Source: Thiobacillaceae bacterium
GTDB lineage: Bacteria > Pseudomonadota > Gammaproteobacteria > Burkholderiales > Thiobacillaceae
DNA: 55,027 nucleotides
Assembly (NCBI GenBank): GCA_025054655.1
Contig: JANWZL010000013.1
Coordinates: 1-55,027, forward strand
Direction of reading: 5' to 3'
Made by a program: the position numbers and the translations under genes. Under the pieces are notes generated by a model, which did not search any database, was not told where the DNA came from, and worked only from the letters and a program-made list of their open reading frames with translations. The first letter of the stretch is position 1. The number at the start of each line of letters is the position of its first letter. Below, piece after piece: positions 1 to 9,922 of this stretch.

Positions 1-515
1 CGCTCCACGCCGGCGACGATCTCCGCCCGCGCCGCCTCCGGGCCCGCCCAGCCCAGCACTTTGACCCATTTGCCGGGCTCCAGGTCCTTGTAGTGTTGGA
101 AGAAGTGGGCGATCTGTCGGAGCAGCTGCTCAGGCAGGTCCTCCGGCCGCTGCACTTGGCAGTAGAGGCTGCACAGCTTGTCGATGGGCACGGCCAGGAC
201 CTTGGCGTCGAGGCCGGACTCGTCCTCCATGCGCAGCAGGCCTACCGGCCGGCAGCGCACCACCACCCCGGTGATGAGCGGGATGGGAGTGATCACCAGC
301 ACGTCCACCGGGTCGCCGTCCTCCGACAGGGTGTGCGGGATATAGCCGTAGTTGCAGGGGTAGTGCATGGCGGTGGACATGAACCGGTCGACGAACATGG
401 CCCCGGTCTCCTTGTCCACCTCGTACTTGATGGGCTCCCCGTGCGCGGGGATCTCGACGATGACGTTGACGTCGTCGGGCACGTCGCGCCCGGAGCTGAC
501 CCGATCTAGATTCAT
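1..515 (-). CDS. ppa: Inorganic pyrophosphatase, 3' end cut by window edge
   Basis: Soluble family I inorganic pyrophosphatase, which hydrolyses pyrophosphate to phosphate in the cytoplasm and pulls biosynthetic reactions forward. Reading leftwards from the ATG at 515 the protein begins [20 protein letters not shown] and carries the family signature DGDPVDVLV plus the conserved [10 protein letters not shown] region. About 171 codons lie in the window. The bacterial enzyme is usually about 175 residues, so only the last few are missing. A purine-rich ribosome site (gaggagag) lies upstream of the ATG. It is divergent from the DUF3579 gene. The family call is very secure. Confidence 0.95.
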   Translation of the reverse strand, partial: MNLDRVSSGRDVPDDVNVIVEIPAHGEPIKYEVDKETGAMFVDRFMSTAMHYPCNYGYIPHTLSEDGDPVDVLVITPIPLITGVVVRCRPVGLLRMEDESGLDAKVLAVPIDKLCSLYCQVQRPEDLPEQLLRQIAHFFQHYKDLEPGKWVKVLGWAGPEAARAEIVAGVE

Positions 516-614
516 GCCTTGGCCTCTCCTCTTCAGCAAATGTGACCGATACGGGACACCCGGACGGCGGCGGTTGTGGCATGATTGAGCATCCCCCGCC
601 GACACACCGGCCCC

Positions 615-902
615 ATGCAGGCCTGCGAAGAACTCGTCATCCGCGGCATCACCCGCCAAGGCCGCCCCTTCCGCCCCAGCGACTGGGCCGAGCGCCTCAG
701 CGGGCTGTTCGCCTCACACGGGGCCGACAACCGCACCCGCTACTCGCCCTATGTGTACCCGATCCGCCGCGGGGGTGTGGCCTGTGTGGTGGTCAGCAAG
801 GCCCTGCAAGTGCAGGAGCCCATGGTGTACAAGTTCCTGCTCGATTTCGCCCGCGACAACGACCTGGAGGTGGTCGAGGGCCGGCGCAGCGCGCGCGATT
901 GA
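615..902 (+). CDS. DUF3579 family protein
   Basis: Small 95-residue cytoplasmic protein of the DUF3579 type, found mainly in betaproteobacteria; function unknown. The ATG at 615 ([20 protein letters not shown]) gives the usual family start. An in-frame ATG further upstream would only add a non-conserved leader. The protein has the recognisable RPSDWAERL segment and a C-terminal [13 protein letters not shown]. There are no membrane segments. It lies next to the convergent rpsT, a common neighbour in related genomes as far as I recall. Family assignment is from recognition of the sequence, not a search. Confidence 0.8.
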   Translation: MQACEELVIRGITRQGRPFRPSDWAERLSGLFASHGADNRTRYSPYVYPIRRGGVACVVVSKALQVQEPMVYKFLLDFARDNDLEVVEGRRSARD

Positions 903-937
903 GCAGCGTGGATTGGCCCCCGCGCGGCCGCGCTTGC

Positions 938-1201
938 TCAGCCCATCGCCTTGATGGCCGCGGACAGCCGGCTCTTGTGCCGTGCCGCCTTGTTCTTGTG
1001 CACGATCTTCTTGTCGGCGATGCGGTCGATCACCGACATGGACTCCTGGAAGGCGGCCTGAGCCGCGGCCTTGTCGCCGCTGGCGATGGCACGCCGCACC
1101 TTCTTGACCGCGGTGCGGTACTGCGAGCGCAGCGCGCGGTTGTGCAGGCGCCGCCGCTCGTTTTGCCGGGCGCGCTTGCGCGCCTGGGCAGTGTTGGCCA
1201 T
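938..1201 (-). CDS. rpsT: 30S ribosomal protein S20
   Basis: Ribosomal protein S20, an 87-residue, lysine/arginine-rich protein that binds 16S rRNA in the small subunit. It starts [18 protein letters not shown] and has the family-typical [15 protein letters not shown] near the C-terminus. The length matches the family. A GAGGAGT ribosome site precedes the ATG, and a good promoter lies at 1236-1264. The 3' end meets DUF3579 convergently, with a GC-rich palindrome (922-933) between the two stops that may help termination. Confidence 0.97.
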   Translation of the reverse strand: MANTAQARKRARQNERRRLHNRALRSQYRTAVKKVRRAIASGDKAAAQAAFQESMSVIDRIADKKIVHKNKAARHKSRLSAAIKAMG

Positions 1202-1235
1202 AAGTGACTCCTCGATACGCTAAGGTCAAACGCTT

Positions 1236-1264
1236 ATCTTAGCCAGCGCAGGCAAGTATGACAA
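1236..1264 (-). promoter_or_regulatory. Sigma-70 promoter for rpsT
   Basis: On the minus strand TTGTCA (1264-1259) is followed after exactly 17 bases by TAAGAT (1241-1236). This leaves about 35 bases to the rpsT start, a normal leader length. Spacing is ideal; the -10 matches four of six consensus positions. Confidence 0.6.
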
Positions 1265-1482
1265 GGCACCGACGAGCGAAACATTGCGGCAGCGGCGGTC
1301 GGCCCCCGTCTCGGCATGCACATTGGGGAAGCGCCAAATGAATCTGCATGAACCTGCTGCCCGTAAGGAGGGCTGCGTTGCGCACGGCACGGCTACCGCG
1401 CCTGTCGAAAGAATTGTGTCTCGCGGCAGCGTTGCGGGCGCATCGCCCTCCACCCGCTCGCGAGGATTTCTTCAGCCTTTCC
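1265..1482. other. Non-coding spacer between rpsT and the toxin-antitoxin island
   Basis: Part of the 341-base gap between rpsT and the antitoxin gene. Apart from the rpsT promoter at one end and the antitoxin promoter at the other, I see no convincing gene, repeat or structured RNA here. Open frames in it have no family-like sequence. Confidence 0.5.
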
Positions 1483-1511
1483 TTGACCCTCGGCCGGAAA
1501 GTGACTACATT
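1483..1511 (+). promoter_or_regulatory. Sigma-70 promoter for the antitoxin-PIN pair
   Basis: TTGACC (1483-1488), 17-base spacer, TACATT (1506-1511), 31 bases before the antitoxin ATG. Spacing is ideal. Type II antitoxin promoters are usually autorepressed, but I did not find an obvious palindrome over this one. Confidence 0.55.
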
Positions 1512-1542
1512 GCCCCAGCATTGTTGGTCACACAGGCCGCCC

Positions 1543-1833
1543 ATGCAGGTCTCCATACGCGAGCTGAAGGTGCATCTGTCACGCTATGTGCGACTGGCCC
1601 GCACGGGTGAAGTGATCGAGGTCACCGCACATCGCCGTCCCGTCGCCCGGGTCATCGGTGTGCCGTCTTCGCGCAGCAGCGTTGTGCCGTCCTCGGCCCA
1701 GGGCTCGGCCCTGCAAGCGCTCATCGCGCGGGGCGGCGCACAATGGGGTGGGGGCAAACCCCAAGGGGCTCGGCTCACGCTCGCGGCCGGCGGCACCGCC
1801 TTGTCGCGCATCGTCCTGGAAGAGCGCGGCTGA
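1543..1833 (+). CDS. Type II antitoxin, Phd/YefM (prevent-host-death) family
   Basis: 96-residue DNA-binding antitoxin. The start MQVSIRELKVHLSRYVRLA, then RTGEVIEVTAHRRPVARVIG, is the classic Phd/YefM fold in which the N-terminal domain dimerises and binds the operator. The C-terminal part (ALQALIARGGAQWGGGKPQG) is the usual toxin-wrapping tail. The ATG at 1543 was chosen because it starts exactly at the conserved domain. The toxin gene starts 6 bases downstream, so the two are co-transcribed. The pair interrupts the usual rpsT/murJ neighbourhood, which suggests an acquired island. Confidence 0.88.
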   Translation: MQVSIRELKVHLSRYVRLARTGEVIEVTAHRRPVARVIGVPSSRSSVVPSSAQGSALQALIARGGAQWGGGKPQGARLTLAAGGTALSRIVLEERG

Positions 1834-1839
1834 CCCAGG

Positions 1840-2418
1840 GTGATCCTGTACCTGGACACCTCGGCCCTGGTCAAGCTCTACGTCATCGAGCCGGATAGCG
1901 ATCGGGTGCGGGCCTGGGTCGAGGCGAGCGAACTGGTGGCCGTGTGCCGCATCGCCTGGGCCGAGGCCTGTGCCGCGTTTGCCCGCCGGGCGCGTGAGAT
2001 GCCGGCCGACCAAGGCGTGCTGGAACAGGCACGCCAGGCCCTGGGGCGCGATTGGCCCCACTGCTGCATCATGGAACTGACCCAGGCGCTCATGGAGCGT
2101 GCGTGTGAATATGCCGAGGTCTTCGCCCTGCGGGCCTACGACGGGGTGCAACTGGCCGCTGCCGCGGCCTTGCGCGACGCCGTGGGGGGTGCAGTGGCCT
2201 TCACCTGTTTCGATCAACGTTTGGACACCTCGAAAAACCTGCTGCGCGGCCGGATGGCGGCGTTGCGCGGTGCTCGGATGCTCGCCTATCTGCTTGATAT
2301 GTCTCGCATCCTGCACTCCGTGCGCCTTGCCCTCCAACCGCTCGCGACGGTTTTTCGAGGTGCCCGTTTGAACAAGGCCGCACGGGTATTGGGCCTGGAG
2401 GTGCAGCCGACGAGGTGA
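1840..2418 (+). CDS. PIN-domain (VapC-like) toxin with 49-residue in-frame insertion
   Basis: Predicted ribonuclease toxin of the PIN family, neutralised by the upstream antitoxin. It has a GTG start, beginning MILYLDTSALVKLYV. The four acidic metal-site residues are visible: D6, E42, D101 and D125 (TCFDQRL). The protein is 192 residues, whereas this subfamily is normally about 140. The extra length comes from residues 129-177, encoded by a MITE-like element that landed just after D125. Removing it restores FDQRL-NKAARVLGLEVQP, the expected C-terminus (143 residues). The active site is therefore intact but the last helices are displaced. Whether the toxin is still active is unknown. Confidence 0.85.
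   Translation: MILYLDTSALVKLYVIEPDSDRVRAWVEASELVAVCRIAWAEACAAFARRAREMPADQGVLEQARQALGRDWPHCCIMELTQALMERACEYAEVFALRAYDGVQLAAAAALRDAVGGAVAFTCFDQRLDTSKNLLRGRMAALRGARMLAYLLDMSRILHSVRLALQPLATVFRGARLNKAARVLGLEVQPTR
2223..2365. mobile_element. MITE-like insertion inside the PIN toxin gene
   Basis: A 143-bp segment bounded by inverted ends GGACACCTCGAAAAACC (2223-2239) and, on the other strand, GGGCACCTCGAAAAACC (2365-2349), matching at 16 of 17 positions. It is flanked by the direct repeat GTTT (2219-2222 and 2366-2369), which can also be read as a 6-base repeat CGTTTG around a 141-bp element. The element is too short to encode a transposase, so it would be moved in trans. Element plus duplication add 147 bp, exactly 49 codons, with no stop in the gene's frame. 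The ends look like those of IS5-type elements, but that parentage is a guess. Confidence 0.75.
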
Positions 2419-2620
2419 CCGCAGGGGCCGCATGCAAGCGCCGGCACCCATCCTGCACGCCGGTCCGCCTGGCCGGGCAGGGCAAGGTGCGGCCAGGGCT
2501 CAGCTCCAGGGCGGTGGGGATGCCCCGCCAGCAGGGCAGGGTCTTGCCCGTCTACCCCAAGCGGCGAGCAGTCGCTTTCTGCTGACTTCGCCATAACGAA
2601 CGACGACACGTGAACCTGCT

Positions 2621-4156
2621 GTGAACCTCCTGCGGGCCCTCGCCACGGTCAGCTCGATGACCCTGCTCTCCCGCATCCTGGGCTTCGTGCGCGATGCGGT
2701 GATCGCGCGCGCCTTCGGTGCCGGGGCGATGACCGACGCCTTCTTCGTCGCCTTCCGGCTGCCCAATCTGCTGCGGCGGCTGTTCGCCGAAGGGGCGTTC
2801 TCGCAGGCCTTCGTGCCGGTGCTGGCGGAATACAAGAACCGCCGCGGCGAGGCGGCCACGCGCGTGCTCATCGACCGCGTGGCCACCGCCTTGTTCGTGG
2901 CGCTCGTGCTGGTGGCCGCCCTGGGGGTGGTGGGGGCGCCGCTTATCGTGCTCGTCTCCGCTCCCGGTTTCCTCAGCCGGCCGGACAAGTTCCAGCTCAC
3001 GGTGGAACTGACCCGCATCGTCTTTCCCTACATCCTGTTCATCTCGCTCACCGCGCTCGCCGCCGGGGTGCTCAACACCTACAGCCGCTTTATGCTGCCG
3101 GCCTTCACGCCGGTGTTGCTCAACGTGGCGATGATCGCCGCGGCGCTTGCCGCCGCCCCCTGGTTCGACCCGCCCGTGCTGGCGCTGGCCTGGGGGGCCT
3201 TCCTGGGCGGGCTGCTGCAGCTCGCTGCGCAGTTCGCGGGGCTGAAGCGTCTGGGGCTTTTGCCGCGCTGGGACTGGGCCCCGCGCGACGAGGGCGTGCG
3301 CCGCATCCTGAAGCTCATGGCCCCGGCCGCCCTGGGGGTGTCCATCGCCCAGGTGTCGCTGCTCATCAACACCCTATTCGCCTCCTTCCTCGCCACTGGC
3401 AGCGTATCCTGGTTGTACTATGCCGACCGGTTGATGGAGTTCCCCACCGGCATGCTGGGGGTGGCCCTGGGCACCATCCTGCTGCCCTCGCTGGCCAAGC
3501 ACTACGCCGACGACGACCCCACCCAGTATGCACAGCTGCTCGACTGGGGGCTACGCCTGACGCTGCTGCTGGCCGCCCCTGCGGCGGTGGGCCTGGGTGT
3601 GCTGGCGGTGCCGCTGATCGCCACCCTGTTCCACTACGGCGAGTTCACCGCGCACGACGTGACCATGACCCGGGATGCCCTGATCGCCTACAGCGTGGGG
3701 CTGGTGGGCCTGATCCTGGTCAAGGTGCTGGCGCCGGGCTTCTACGCCCGGCAGGACATCCGCACGCCGGTGAGGATCGCCATCGTCACCCTGATGGCCA
3801 CCCAGGCCATGAACCTCGCCTTCATCTGGCCGCTCAAACACGCCGGCCTAGCGCTCGCCATCGCACTCGGGGCCTGTCTGAACGCCGGCATCCTGTATCA
3901 CAAGCTGCGCGCGCACGGCATCTACCGGCCGCAGCCGGGCTGGCCCGCCTTCTTGCTCAAGCTGGCCGTCGCCTTGCTCGCCATGGGGCTCACCCTGGCC
4001 CTGACCATGGGGGAGACGGCGGACTGGCTGGCCTATCGTGCGAGTGAACGGGTGCTGCGCGTCAGCGCCCTGGTCCTGGGCGGGGCCGCGGTGTACTTCG
4101 GCGTATTGTGGCTACTGGGGTTGCGGCCGGCCGATTTCAGACGCCGCGCGGCATAG
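2621..4156 (+). CDS. murJ: Lipid II flippase MurJ
   Basis: Integral membrane flippase that moves lipid II across the inner membrane for peptidoglycan synthesis (MOP superfamily, formerly MviN). 511 residues, the usual length, with about 14 hydrophobic segments. The N-terminus (GTG start, [20 protein letters not shown]) and the following [20 protein letters not shown] are highly typical. It begins the murJ-ribF-ileS-lspA-fkpB-ispH cluster. An earlier GTG at 2610 leads to a stop after four codons and is not the start. Confidence 0.97.
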   Translation: MNLLRALATVSSMTLLSRILGFVRDAVIARAFGAGAMTDAFFVAFRLPNLLRRLFAEGAFSQAFVPVLAEYKNRRGEAATRVLIDRVATALFVALVLVAALGVVGAPLIVLVSAPGFLSRPDKFQLTVELTRIVFPYILFISLTALAAGVLNTYSRFMLPAFTPVLLNVAMIAAALAAAPWFDPPVLALAWGAFLGGLLQLAAQFAGLKRLGLLPRWDWAPRDEGVRRILKLMAPAALGVSIAQVSLLINTLFASFLATGSVSWLYYADRLMEFPTGMLGVALGTILLPSLAKHYADDDPTQYAQLLDWGLRLTLLLAAPAAVGLGVLAVPLIATLFHYGEFTAHDVTMTRDALIAYSVGLVGLILVKVLAPGFYARQDIRTPVRIAIVTLMATQAMNLAFIWPLKHAGLALAIALGACLNAGILYHKLRAHGIYRPQPGWPAFLLKLAVALLAMGLTLALTMGETADWLAYRASERVLRVSALVLGGAAVYFGVLWLLGLRPADFRRRAA

Positions 4157-4207
4157 ACACTCGCCCACCCAGCCTCTAAACTATCAAATTTTTCAATCGG
4201 ATATCGC

Positions 4208-5128
4208 ATGCGCATCACCCACGGCTGGCCCCGCGCCGACCGCCCCAACGCGCTCACCATCGGCAACTTCGATGGCGTGCACCTGGGGCATCAGGCCATG
4301 CTGGCGCGGCTGACGGCCCAGGCGGCGGCGGTGGGTGCGCTGCCCACGGTGCTCACCTTCGAGCCGCACCCGCGCGAGCTGTTCAGCCCGGAGCAGGCGC
4401 CGACGCGGCTGACCAGCCTGCGCGAGAAGCTGGAGATCCTGCGCGCCCTGGGGGTGGCGCACGTGCACGTGTGCCGCTTCACGCGCAGCTTCGCCCAGCT
4501 GACGGCGGAGGAGTTCGTGGCGCGTATCTTGGTCGAGGGGCTGAAGGCCCGTTATGTCCTGGTGGGCGACGACTTCCGTTTCGGCGCCCGCCGTGCCGGT
4601 GACTTCGCCCTGCTCACACGCCTCGGCGAACGCTACGGCTTCCGGGCCGAGACCTTGCCGACCGTCGAGGCGGCGGGTATGCGCGCCTCCAGCACCGCAG
4701 TGCGCGAGGCCTTGGCCGCCGGCGACATGGCCACCGCCGCCCAGCTGCTCGGCCGCCCCTATTCCATCTCCGGCCGCGTCATGCATGGCGATCACCTGGG
4801 CCACAAGCTGGGCTGGCCCACCGCCAATATCCAGTTGAAGCACAACCGGCCGCCGCTCAAGGGCATCTTCGCCGTGCGCGTGCAGGGCCTCGCCCGGCCG
4901 GACTGGCCCGGGGTGGCGAGCCTGGGCACGCGGCCTACCGTGCATGCGGACGGCCGGCCGACACTGGAGGTGCACCTGTTCGACTTCTCCGGCGACCTTT
5001 ACTCGGCCCACCTGCGCGTGGAGTTCCTGCACAAGCTGCGGGAGGAGATGAAGTTCGCCTCGCTGGAGGAACTGCAGGCGCAGATCGGCCGCGATGCCGC
5101 CCGTGCGCGCGAGCTGCTGAACGCCTGA
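4208..5128 (+). CDS. ribF: Bifunctional riboflavin kinase / FAD synthetase
   Basis: Makes FMN from riboflavin and then FAD from FMN in the cytoplasm. 306 residues, the usual size. The N-terminal FAD synthetase half has the nucleotidyltransferase motif GNFDGVHLGH (about residues 18-27). The C-terminal kinase half has the PTAN motif in GHKLGWPTANI (about residue 200). It lies 51 bases after murJ and 21 bases before ileS, an arrangement conserved in many proteobacteria. Confidence 0.97.
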   Translation: MRITHGWPRADRPNALTIGNFDGVHLGHQAMLARLTAQAAAVGALPTVLTFEPHPRELFSPEQAPTRLTSLREKLEILRALGVAHVHVCRFTRSFAQLTAEEFVARILVEGLKARYVLVGDDFRFGARRAGDFALLTRLGERYGFRAETLPTVEAAGMRASSTAVREALAAGDMATAAQLLGRPYSISGRVMHGDHLGHKLGWPTANIQLKHNRPPLKGIFAVRVQGLARPDWPGVASLGTRPTVHADGRPTLEVHLFDFSGDLYSAHLRVEFLHKLREEMKFASLEELQAQIGRDAARARELLNA

Positions 5129-5149
5129 ACATTCACTGCCCGACCCATC

Positions 5150-7936
5150 ATGCCTGACTACCGCCACACCCTGAACCTGCCCGACACCCCCTTCCCCATG
5201 CGCGGCGACTTGGCCCGGCGCGAACCCGGCTGGGTGCGGCAATGGCAGCAGCAGCGGCTGTACGACAAGATCCGCGCCGCCGCCGCCGGGCGGCCCAAGT
5301 TCGTCCTGCACGACGGGCCGCCCTACGCCAACGGCGACATCCACATCGGCCACGCGGTCAACAAGATCCTCAAGGACATCATCGTCAAGTCCAAGACCCT
5401 GGATGGCTACGACGCGCCCTATGTGCCGGGCTGGGACTGCCACGGGCTGCCGATCGAGCTGGCGGTGGAGAAGCTCCACGGCAAACAGATCGAACCAGCG
5501 CGTTTCCGCGCCCTGTGCCGCGAGTATGCCCAAAGCCAGGTCGAGCGCCAGCGCGCCGATTTCATCCGCCTGGGGGTGCTGGCCGACTGGGACCACCCCT
5601 ACCTGACCATGGACTTCCGCTTCGAGGCGGACATCATGCGCCAGCTCGGCCGCATCTACGCCAACGGCTATCTGTACCGCGGCGCGAAACCGGTGCATTG
5701 GTGCGTGGACTGCGGCTCGGCCCTGGCCGAGGCGGAGGTCGAGTACGAGGAGCGCACCTCGCCGGCCATCGACGTGGCCTTCCCGCTGGCCGACTGCGCC
5801 GAACTCGCCCGCCGGCTGGGGGTGGATGCCCAGGCCGACTGCCCGGTGTATGCGGTGATCTGGACCACCACCCCCTGGACCCTGCCGGCCAACCAGGCGG
5901 TGGCGGTGCATCCCGAGTTCATCTACGACCTGGTGCGCACCCCTAGGGGGGTGCTGATCCTTGCGCGCGAGCTGGCGGAGGCCGCCATTCGCCGCTACGG
6001 CCTGGAGACGGTGGAGGTGGTGGCCCAGGTGGAGGGGCGGGCACTGGCGGGGCTCACTCTGGAACACCCCTTCCTCGACCGGCAGGTGCCGCTGATCCTG
6101 GCCGAGTTCGTCAGCCTCGACGCCGGCACCGGCCTGGTGCACATCGCGCCCGGCCACGGACAGGACGACTACGTGGTGGGTGCCCGTCATGGACTTGCGG
6201 TCGAAAATCCGGTCGGCGACGACGGCCGCTTCCACCCTGACACGCCCTTCGTCGGCGGGCTGGAGGTGTGGGCGGCCAACCCGCGGGTGATCGAGCTGCT
6301 CGCCGAACGCGGGCGGCTGCTCGCGCACGAGCGGCTGCGTCACAGCTACCCCCACTGCTGGCGGCACAAGACACCGATCATCTTCCGCGCCACCCGGCAG
6401 TGGTTCATCGGCATGGACGTCCGTGGCCAGGGGCCAGGGGCCAGCGGGCAACAGACCCTGCGCGAGCTGGCGCTCGCGGCGGTGGCGGCCACCCGCTTCT
6501 ACCCCGAGTGGGGGCGGGCGCGCCTACAGGCGATGATGCAAAACCGCCCGGACTGGTGTGTGTCGCGCCAGCGCTACTGGGGCGTGCCCATCCCGCTGTT
6601 CGTGCACAAGACCACGGGCGAGCCGCACCCGCGCAGCCTGGAGCTGATCGAGCAGGTGGCGCAGCGGGTGGAGGCGGCGGGCATCGAGGCCTGGTTCCAG
6701 CTCGAGCCGCAGGAGCTGCTCGGCGAGGAGGTGGCGCAGTACGAGAAGGTGACCGACACCCTGGACGTGTGGTTCGACTCCGGCGTGACCCACGCCTGCC
6801 TGCTCAAGGAGCGCGAAGGGCTCAAACACCCGGCCGACCTGTACCTGGAAGGTTCGGATCAGCACCGCGGCTGGTTCCAGTCCTCGCTCATCACCGGCTG
6901 CGCCACGGACGGCCACGCCCCCTATGCGGCCCTGCTCACCCACGGCTTCGTGGTGGATGCCCAGGGCTACAAGATGTCGAAGTCGCGCGGCAACGTGATC
7001 GCGCCGCAGCAGGTGTGCGACAGCCTGGGGGCGGAGATCCTGCGGCTGTGGGTGGCGAGCACCGACTATGCGGGAGAGCTGTCCATCTCCGATGAGATCT
7101 TGAAGCGCGTGGTGGAGGCCTATCGCCGGCTGCGCAACACCCTGCGTTTCCTGCTCGCCAACACCGCCGACTTCGACCCGCAGCGCGACAGCCTGCCGGT
7201 GGAGGCCTGGCTCACGCTGGACCGCTATGCCCTGGCACTCACCCGCAGACTGCAGACGGAGGTGATCGCCGATTACCGCGACTACAGCTTCCACACCCTG
7301 GTGCAGCGGCTGCACAACTTCTGCTCCGAGGACCTGGGCGCGTTCTACCTCGACGTGCTCAAGGACCGGCTCTACACCACGGCGGCCGCCTCGCCCGCAC
7401 GCCGCTCGGCGCAGACGGCGCTGTGGCACATCGCCCAGGCCTTGACGCGGCTGCTCGCCCCCGTGCTCTCCTTCACCGCCGAGGAGATCTGGGCCCTGGT
7501 CGGCCGCAGCGACAGCATCTTTTTGGAGCAGTGGCATGCGCTGCCGGCAATTGCCACCGAGGAAGACCTGTTGAACGATTGGGGTCGAATCCGTGCGCTG
7601 CGCGCCCTGGCCACCAAACGGCTGGAAGAGCTGCGTGCAGCCGGTCAGATCGGCTCATCGCTGCAGGCTTCAGTGACCTATTACGCCGACGGCGCGGATT
7701 ACGCATTGCTCGCCGGCCTGGGCGATGATCTGCGTTTCGTGCTGATCACCTCGGCCGCCAGGGTCGAACGGGCAGAGGGTGACACGCGCGTGGAGGCCTT
7801 CCCCAGTCCACACCCCAAATGCGACCGCTGCTGGCATCACCGCGCCGACGTGGGGGCGGACCCGCAGCACCCGGGCCTGTGCGGGCGCTGTGTGAGCAAC
7901 CTGTTCGGGCCTGGCGAGGAGCGCCGGCATGCATGA
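5150..7936 (+). CDS. ileS: Isoleucyl-tRNA synthetase
   Basis: Class I aminoacyl-tRNA synthetase charging tRNA-Ile. 928 residues. The HIGH motif is in [15 protein letters not shown] (near residue 65), the KMSKS motif in [12 protein letters not shown] (near residue 605), and a C-terminal zinc finger CDRCWH...CGRCVSNL. The CP1 editing domain is present. One oddity is the stretch [11 protein letters not shown] after QWFIGMD, encoded partly by three tandem 7-bp repeats (6425-6445). It makes this loop longer than in the IleRS sequences I know, in which roughly LR..AL follows soon after. The lspA gene overlaps its last 8 bases. Confidence 0.97.
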   Translation: MPDYRHTLNLPDTPFPMRGDLARREPGWVRQWQQQRLYDKIRAAAAGRPKFVLHDGPPYANGDIHIGHAVNKILKDIIVKSKTLDGYDAPYVPGWDCHGLPIELAVEKLHGKQIEPARFRALCREYAQSQVERQRADFIRLGVLADWDHPYLTMDFRFEADIMRQLGRIYANGYLYRGAKPVHWCVDCGSALAEAEVEYEERTSPAIDVAFPLADCAELARRLGVDAQADCPVYAVIWTTTPWTLPANQAVAVHPEFIYDLVRTPRGVLILARELAEAAIRRYGLETVEVVAQVEGRALAGLTLEHPFLDRQVPLILAEFVSLDAGTGLVHIAPGHGQDDYVVGARHGLAVENPVGDDGRFHPDTPFVGGLEVWAANPRVIELLAERGRLLAHERLRHSYPHCWRHKTPIIFRATRQWFIGMDVRGQGPGASGQQTLRELALAAVAATRFYPEWGRARLQAMMQNRPDWCVSRQRYWGVPIPLFVHKTTGEPHPRSLELIEQVAQRVEAAGIEAWFQLEPQELLGEEVAQYEKVTDTLDVWFDSGVTHACLLKEREGLKHPADLYLEGSDQHRGWFQSSLITGCATDGHAPYAALLTHGFVVDAQGYKMSKSRGNVIAPQQVCDSLGAEILRLWVASTDYAGELSISDEILKRVVEAYRRLRNTLRFLLANTADFDPQRDSLPVEAWLTLDRYALALTRRLQTEVIADYRDYSFHTLVQRLHNFCSEDLGAFYLDVLKDRLYTTAAASPARRSAQTALWHIAQALTRLLAPVLSFTAEEIWALVGRSDSIFLEQWHALPAIATEEDLLNDWGRIRALRALATKRLEELRAAGQIGSSLQASVTYYADGADYALLAGLGDDLRFVLITSAARVERAEGDTRVEAFPSPHPKCDRCWHHRADVGADPQHPGLCGRCVSNLFGPGEERRHA
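6425..6445 (+). repeat. Heptamer tandem repeat GGCCAGG x3 inside ileS
   Basis: GGCCAGG, GGCCAGG, GGCCAGC in direct tandem, followed by a decayed fourth unit GGGCAAC (6446-6452). Three units are 21 bases, so the frame is kept and seven codons are added in a surface-loop position. It shares the 7-base period with the intergenic arrays elsewhere in the window. Confidence 0.7.
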
Positions 7937-8465
7937 CCTCGGTCAGCCGGCAGCGGACGGCAGCGATCGGCGGGGCGGGTACGGGTGGCTGTGGCTTTCC
8001 GCCCTGGTGCTGATGCTGGACCAGGCGAGCAAGTTTCTCATCCAGTCCACCCTCGCTCCCCATCAGGACATCGTCGTGGTGACCCCTTTCTTTAACCTCG
8101 TGCACGTGCACAACACGGGGGCGGCCTTCTCCCTGCTAGCCGACCAGTCCGGCTGGCAGCGCTGGCTCTTCCTCGGCCTGGGGCTTGCCGCCAGCGGCTT
8201 CATCCTCTGGCTGCTGAGGGACACCGGCGGCCGCCGGCCCTATGCCATCGCCCTCGCCCTGATCCTGGGCGGGGCGCTGGGCAATGTGGTCGATCGGCTC
8301 GTGCACGGCCACGTGATCGATTTCCTTGACTTGCATGCCGCCGGCTGGCACTGGCCGGCCTTCAACCTGGCCGATGCGGCCATCACCGTGGGGGCCGCGC
8401 TGCTCATATGGGATGCGCTCAAGGCTGGCGCGCGACGGCCGGCCCCGCAAGATACGGGGACATGA
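7929..8465 (+). CDS. lspA: Lipoprotein signal peptidase (signal peptidase II)
   Basis: Inner-membrane aspartyl protease that removes signal peptides from prolipoproteins after lipidation. 178 residues with four hydrophobic segments. The catalytic aspartates are in [15 protein letters not shown] and [11 protein letters not shown]. It starts inside the end of ileS and ends with an ATGA overlap with fkpB, so it is translationally coupled to both. At least two predicted lipoproteins in this window (24285 and 33449, minus strand) would be substrates. Confidence 0.96.
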   Translation: MHDLGQPAADGSDRRGGYGWLWLSALVLMLDQASKFLIQSTLAPHQDIVVVTPFFNLVHVHNTGAAFSLLADQSGWQRWLFLGLGLAASGFILWLLRDTGGRRPYAIALALILGGALGNVVDRLVHGHVIDFLDLHAAGWHWPAFNLADAAITVGAALLIWDALKAGARRPAPQDTGT

Positions 8466-8902
8466 GCGGTCTGCGCCTGGGCGATACCGTCACCTTGCAT
8501 TACCGCCTCACTTGTGGCGGGCAGACGGTGGCGGACACCTTTGGCGACGCCCCCGAGACCTTCGTGCTCGGCCGCGGTGACATCGAGCCGCGCCTGGAGC
8601 TTTGTCTGCTGGGTCTGCGGCCCGGTGCCCACAGTCGGTTCGAACTCGGCCCGGGCGAGGCCTTCGGCGACCGCGACGAGGGTCTGGTGCAACGCCTGCC
8701 GCGCGACGAATTCCCCGCCGACATGGCGCTCGCCGTGGGCCACCGGGTCGAATTCACCCTGCCCAACGGTCAGCGCGTATACGGCACCGTCCGGCAACTG
8801 GACGAGGCCGAGGTGGAGATCGATTTCAACCACCCCCTGGCGGGTCTGCCGGTAGAATTCGAGGTGGAGATCATCGCCATCGGAGCGTCCGGACATGCCT
8901 GA
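8462..8902 (+). CDS. fkpB: FKBP-type peptidyl-prolyl isomerase (SlpA/FkpB)
   Basis: SlyD/SlpA-like FKBP isomerase, 146 residues, cytoplasmic. It starts [16 protein letters not shown] and has the divided FKBP core with the inserted flap domain ([20 protein letters not shown]) and the family ending [15 protein letters not shown]. The start at 8462 overlaps the lspA stop as ATGA, and its own end overlaps ispH by 8 bases. The lspA-fkpB-ispH order is standard in beta- and gammaproteobacteria. Confidence 0.93.
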   Translation: MSGLRLGDTVTLHYRLTCGGQTVADTFGDAPETFVLGRGDIEPRLELCLLGLRPGAHSRFELGPGEAFGDRDEGLVQRLPRDEFPADMALAVGHRVEFTLPNGQRVYGTVRQLDEAEVEIDFNHPLAGLPVEFEVEIIAIGASGHA

Positions 8903-9818
8903 AGTGCTGCTCGCCAGCCCGCGCGGCTTTTGCGCCGGGGTGGACCGTGCCATCGCCATCGTCGAGCGGGCCCTGGAGCGCTTCGGCCCACCCGTGTATG
9001 TGCGCCACGAGGTAGTGCACAACCGCAGCGTGGTGGAGGGTCTCAAGGCCAAGGGGGCGGTGTTCGTCGAGGACCTGGCCGAGGTGCCGCCCGGGGCCAC
9101 CCTGATCTACAGCGCCCACGGCGTGCCGCAGTCGGTGCGGCGCGAGGCGGAGGCGAGGGGGCTCACTGTGTTCGACGCCACCTGTCCGCTGGTGACCAAG
9201 GTGCACGTGGAGGTCAGACGGCTGCACGAACAGGGCTATGAGATCGTCATGATCGGCCATCGCGGCCACCCCGAGGTGGAGGGCACCATGGGGCAGGTCG
9301 AGGGCGGCATGCACCTGGTGGAGACGCCCGAGGACGTGGCGCGGCTGGCCCTACGCGACCCGCAGCGGGTGGCCTACGTCACCCAGACCACGCTGTCGGT
9401 GGACGATGCCGCGCGGGTGGTCGAGGCCTTGCGCGCACGTTTCCCGGCCATCGTCGGGCCGAAGAAGGACGACATCTGCTACGCCACCCAGAACCGTCAG
9501 GACGCGGTGAAGGCGCTTGCACGCCAAGCGCAGGTGGTGATCGTGGTGGGCTCGCCCAACAGTTCCAATTCCAACCGGTTGCGCGAGGTGGCCGAGAACG
9601 CCGGCGTGCCCGCTTACCGGGTGGACCGGGCGGAGGACATCGATCCCGCGTGGCTCGCCGGCTGCACGCGCATCGGGGTGACCGCCGGCGCCTCCGCGCC
9701 CGAGGTGCTGGTGCAGGGGGTGGTCGAGCGGCTGCGCGCCCTGGGTGCCCAGGAGGTGCGCACCCTGGAGGGGGTGGTGGAGAAGGTCAATTTCCCGCTG
9801 CCCAGGGAACTCGTTTGA
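8895..9818 (+). CDS. ispH: 4-hydroxy-3-methylbut-2-enyl diphosphate reductase
   Basis: Last enzyme of the methylerythritol phosphate isoprenoid pathway, a [4Fe-4S] reductase making IPP and DMAPP. 307 residues. The three cluster cysteines are seen in [22 protein letters not shown] and [11 protein letters not shown]. Substrate-binding motifs [16 protein letters not shown] and [11 protein letters not shown] are also present. It starts within the end of fkpB. Confidence 0.97.
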   Translation: MPEVLLASPRGFCAGVDRAIAIVERALERFGPPVYVRHEVVHNRSVVEGLKAKGAVFVEDLAEVPPGATLIYSAHGVPQSVRREAEARGLTVFDATCPLVTKVHVEVRRLHEQGYEIVMIGHRGHPEVEGTMGQVEGGMHLVETPEDVARLALRDPQRVAYVTQTTLSVDDAARVVEALRARFPAIVGPKKDDICYATQNRQDAVKALARQAQVVIVVGSPNSSNSNRLREVAENAGVPAYRVDRAEDIDPAWLAGCTRIGVTAGASAPEVLVQGVVERLRALGAQEVRTLEGVVEKVNFPLPRELV

Positions 9819-9922
9819 GCCCGTATGCGCGGCTGCCCTATGCCCATGCACAGCCTTCGACCCTGGCCGCCAACGCAGGCCAGCCCTGTCGCGGCCTTCG
9901 CCGCTCCCACCTCGACCGCAGG

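Noticed and set aside
1284-1542. Open frame running into the antitoxin gene from upstream
   Set aside because: The extra N-terminus has no family-like sequence and spans the likely promoter; the ATG at 1543 starts exactly at the conserved domain.
2610-2632. Near-tandem GTGAACCTGCT / GTGAACCTCCT before and at the murJ start
   Set aside because: The first GTG reaches a stop after four codons. An 11-base near-repeat may be chance or a slipped start, and I see no functional reading.
4193-6451. A 752-codon open frame on the minus strand opposite ribF-ileS
   Set aside because: Shadow of two certain genes; low-complexity composition with no motif.
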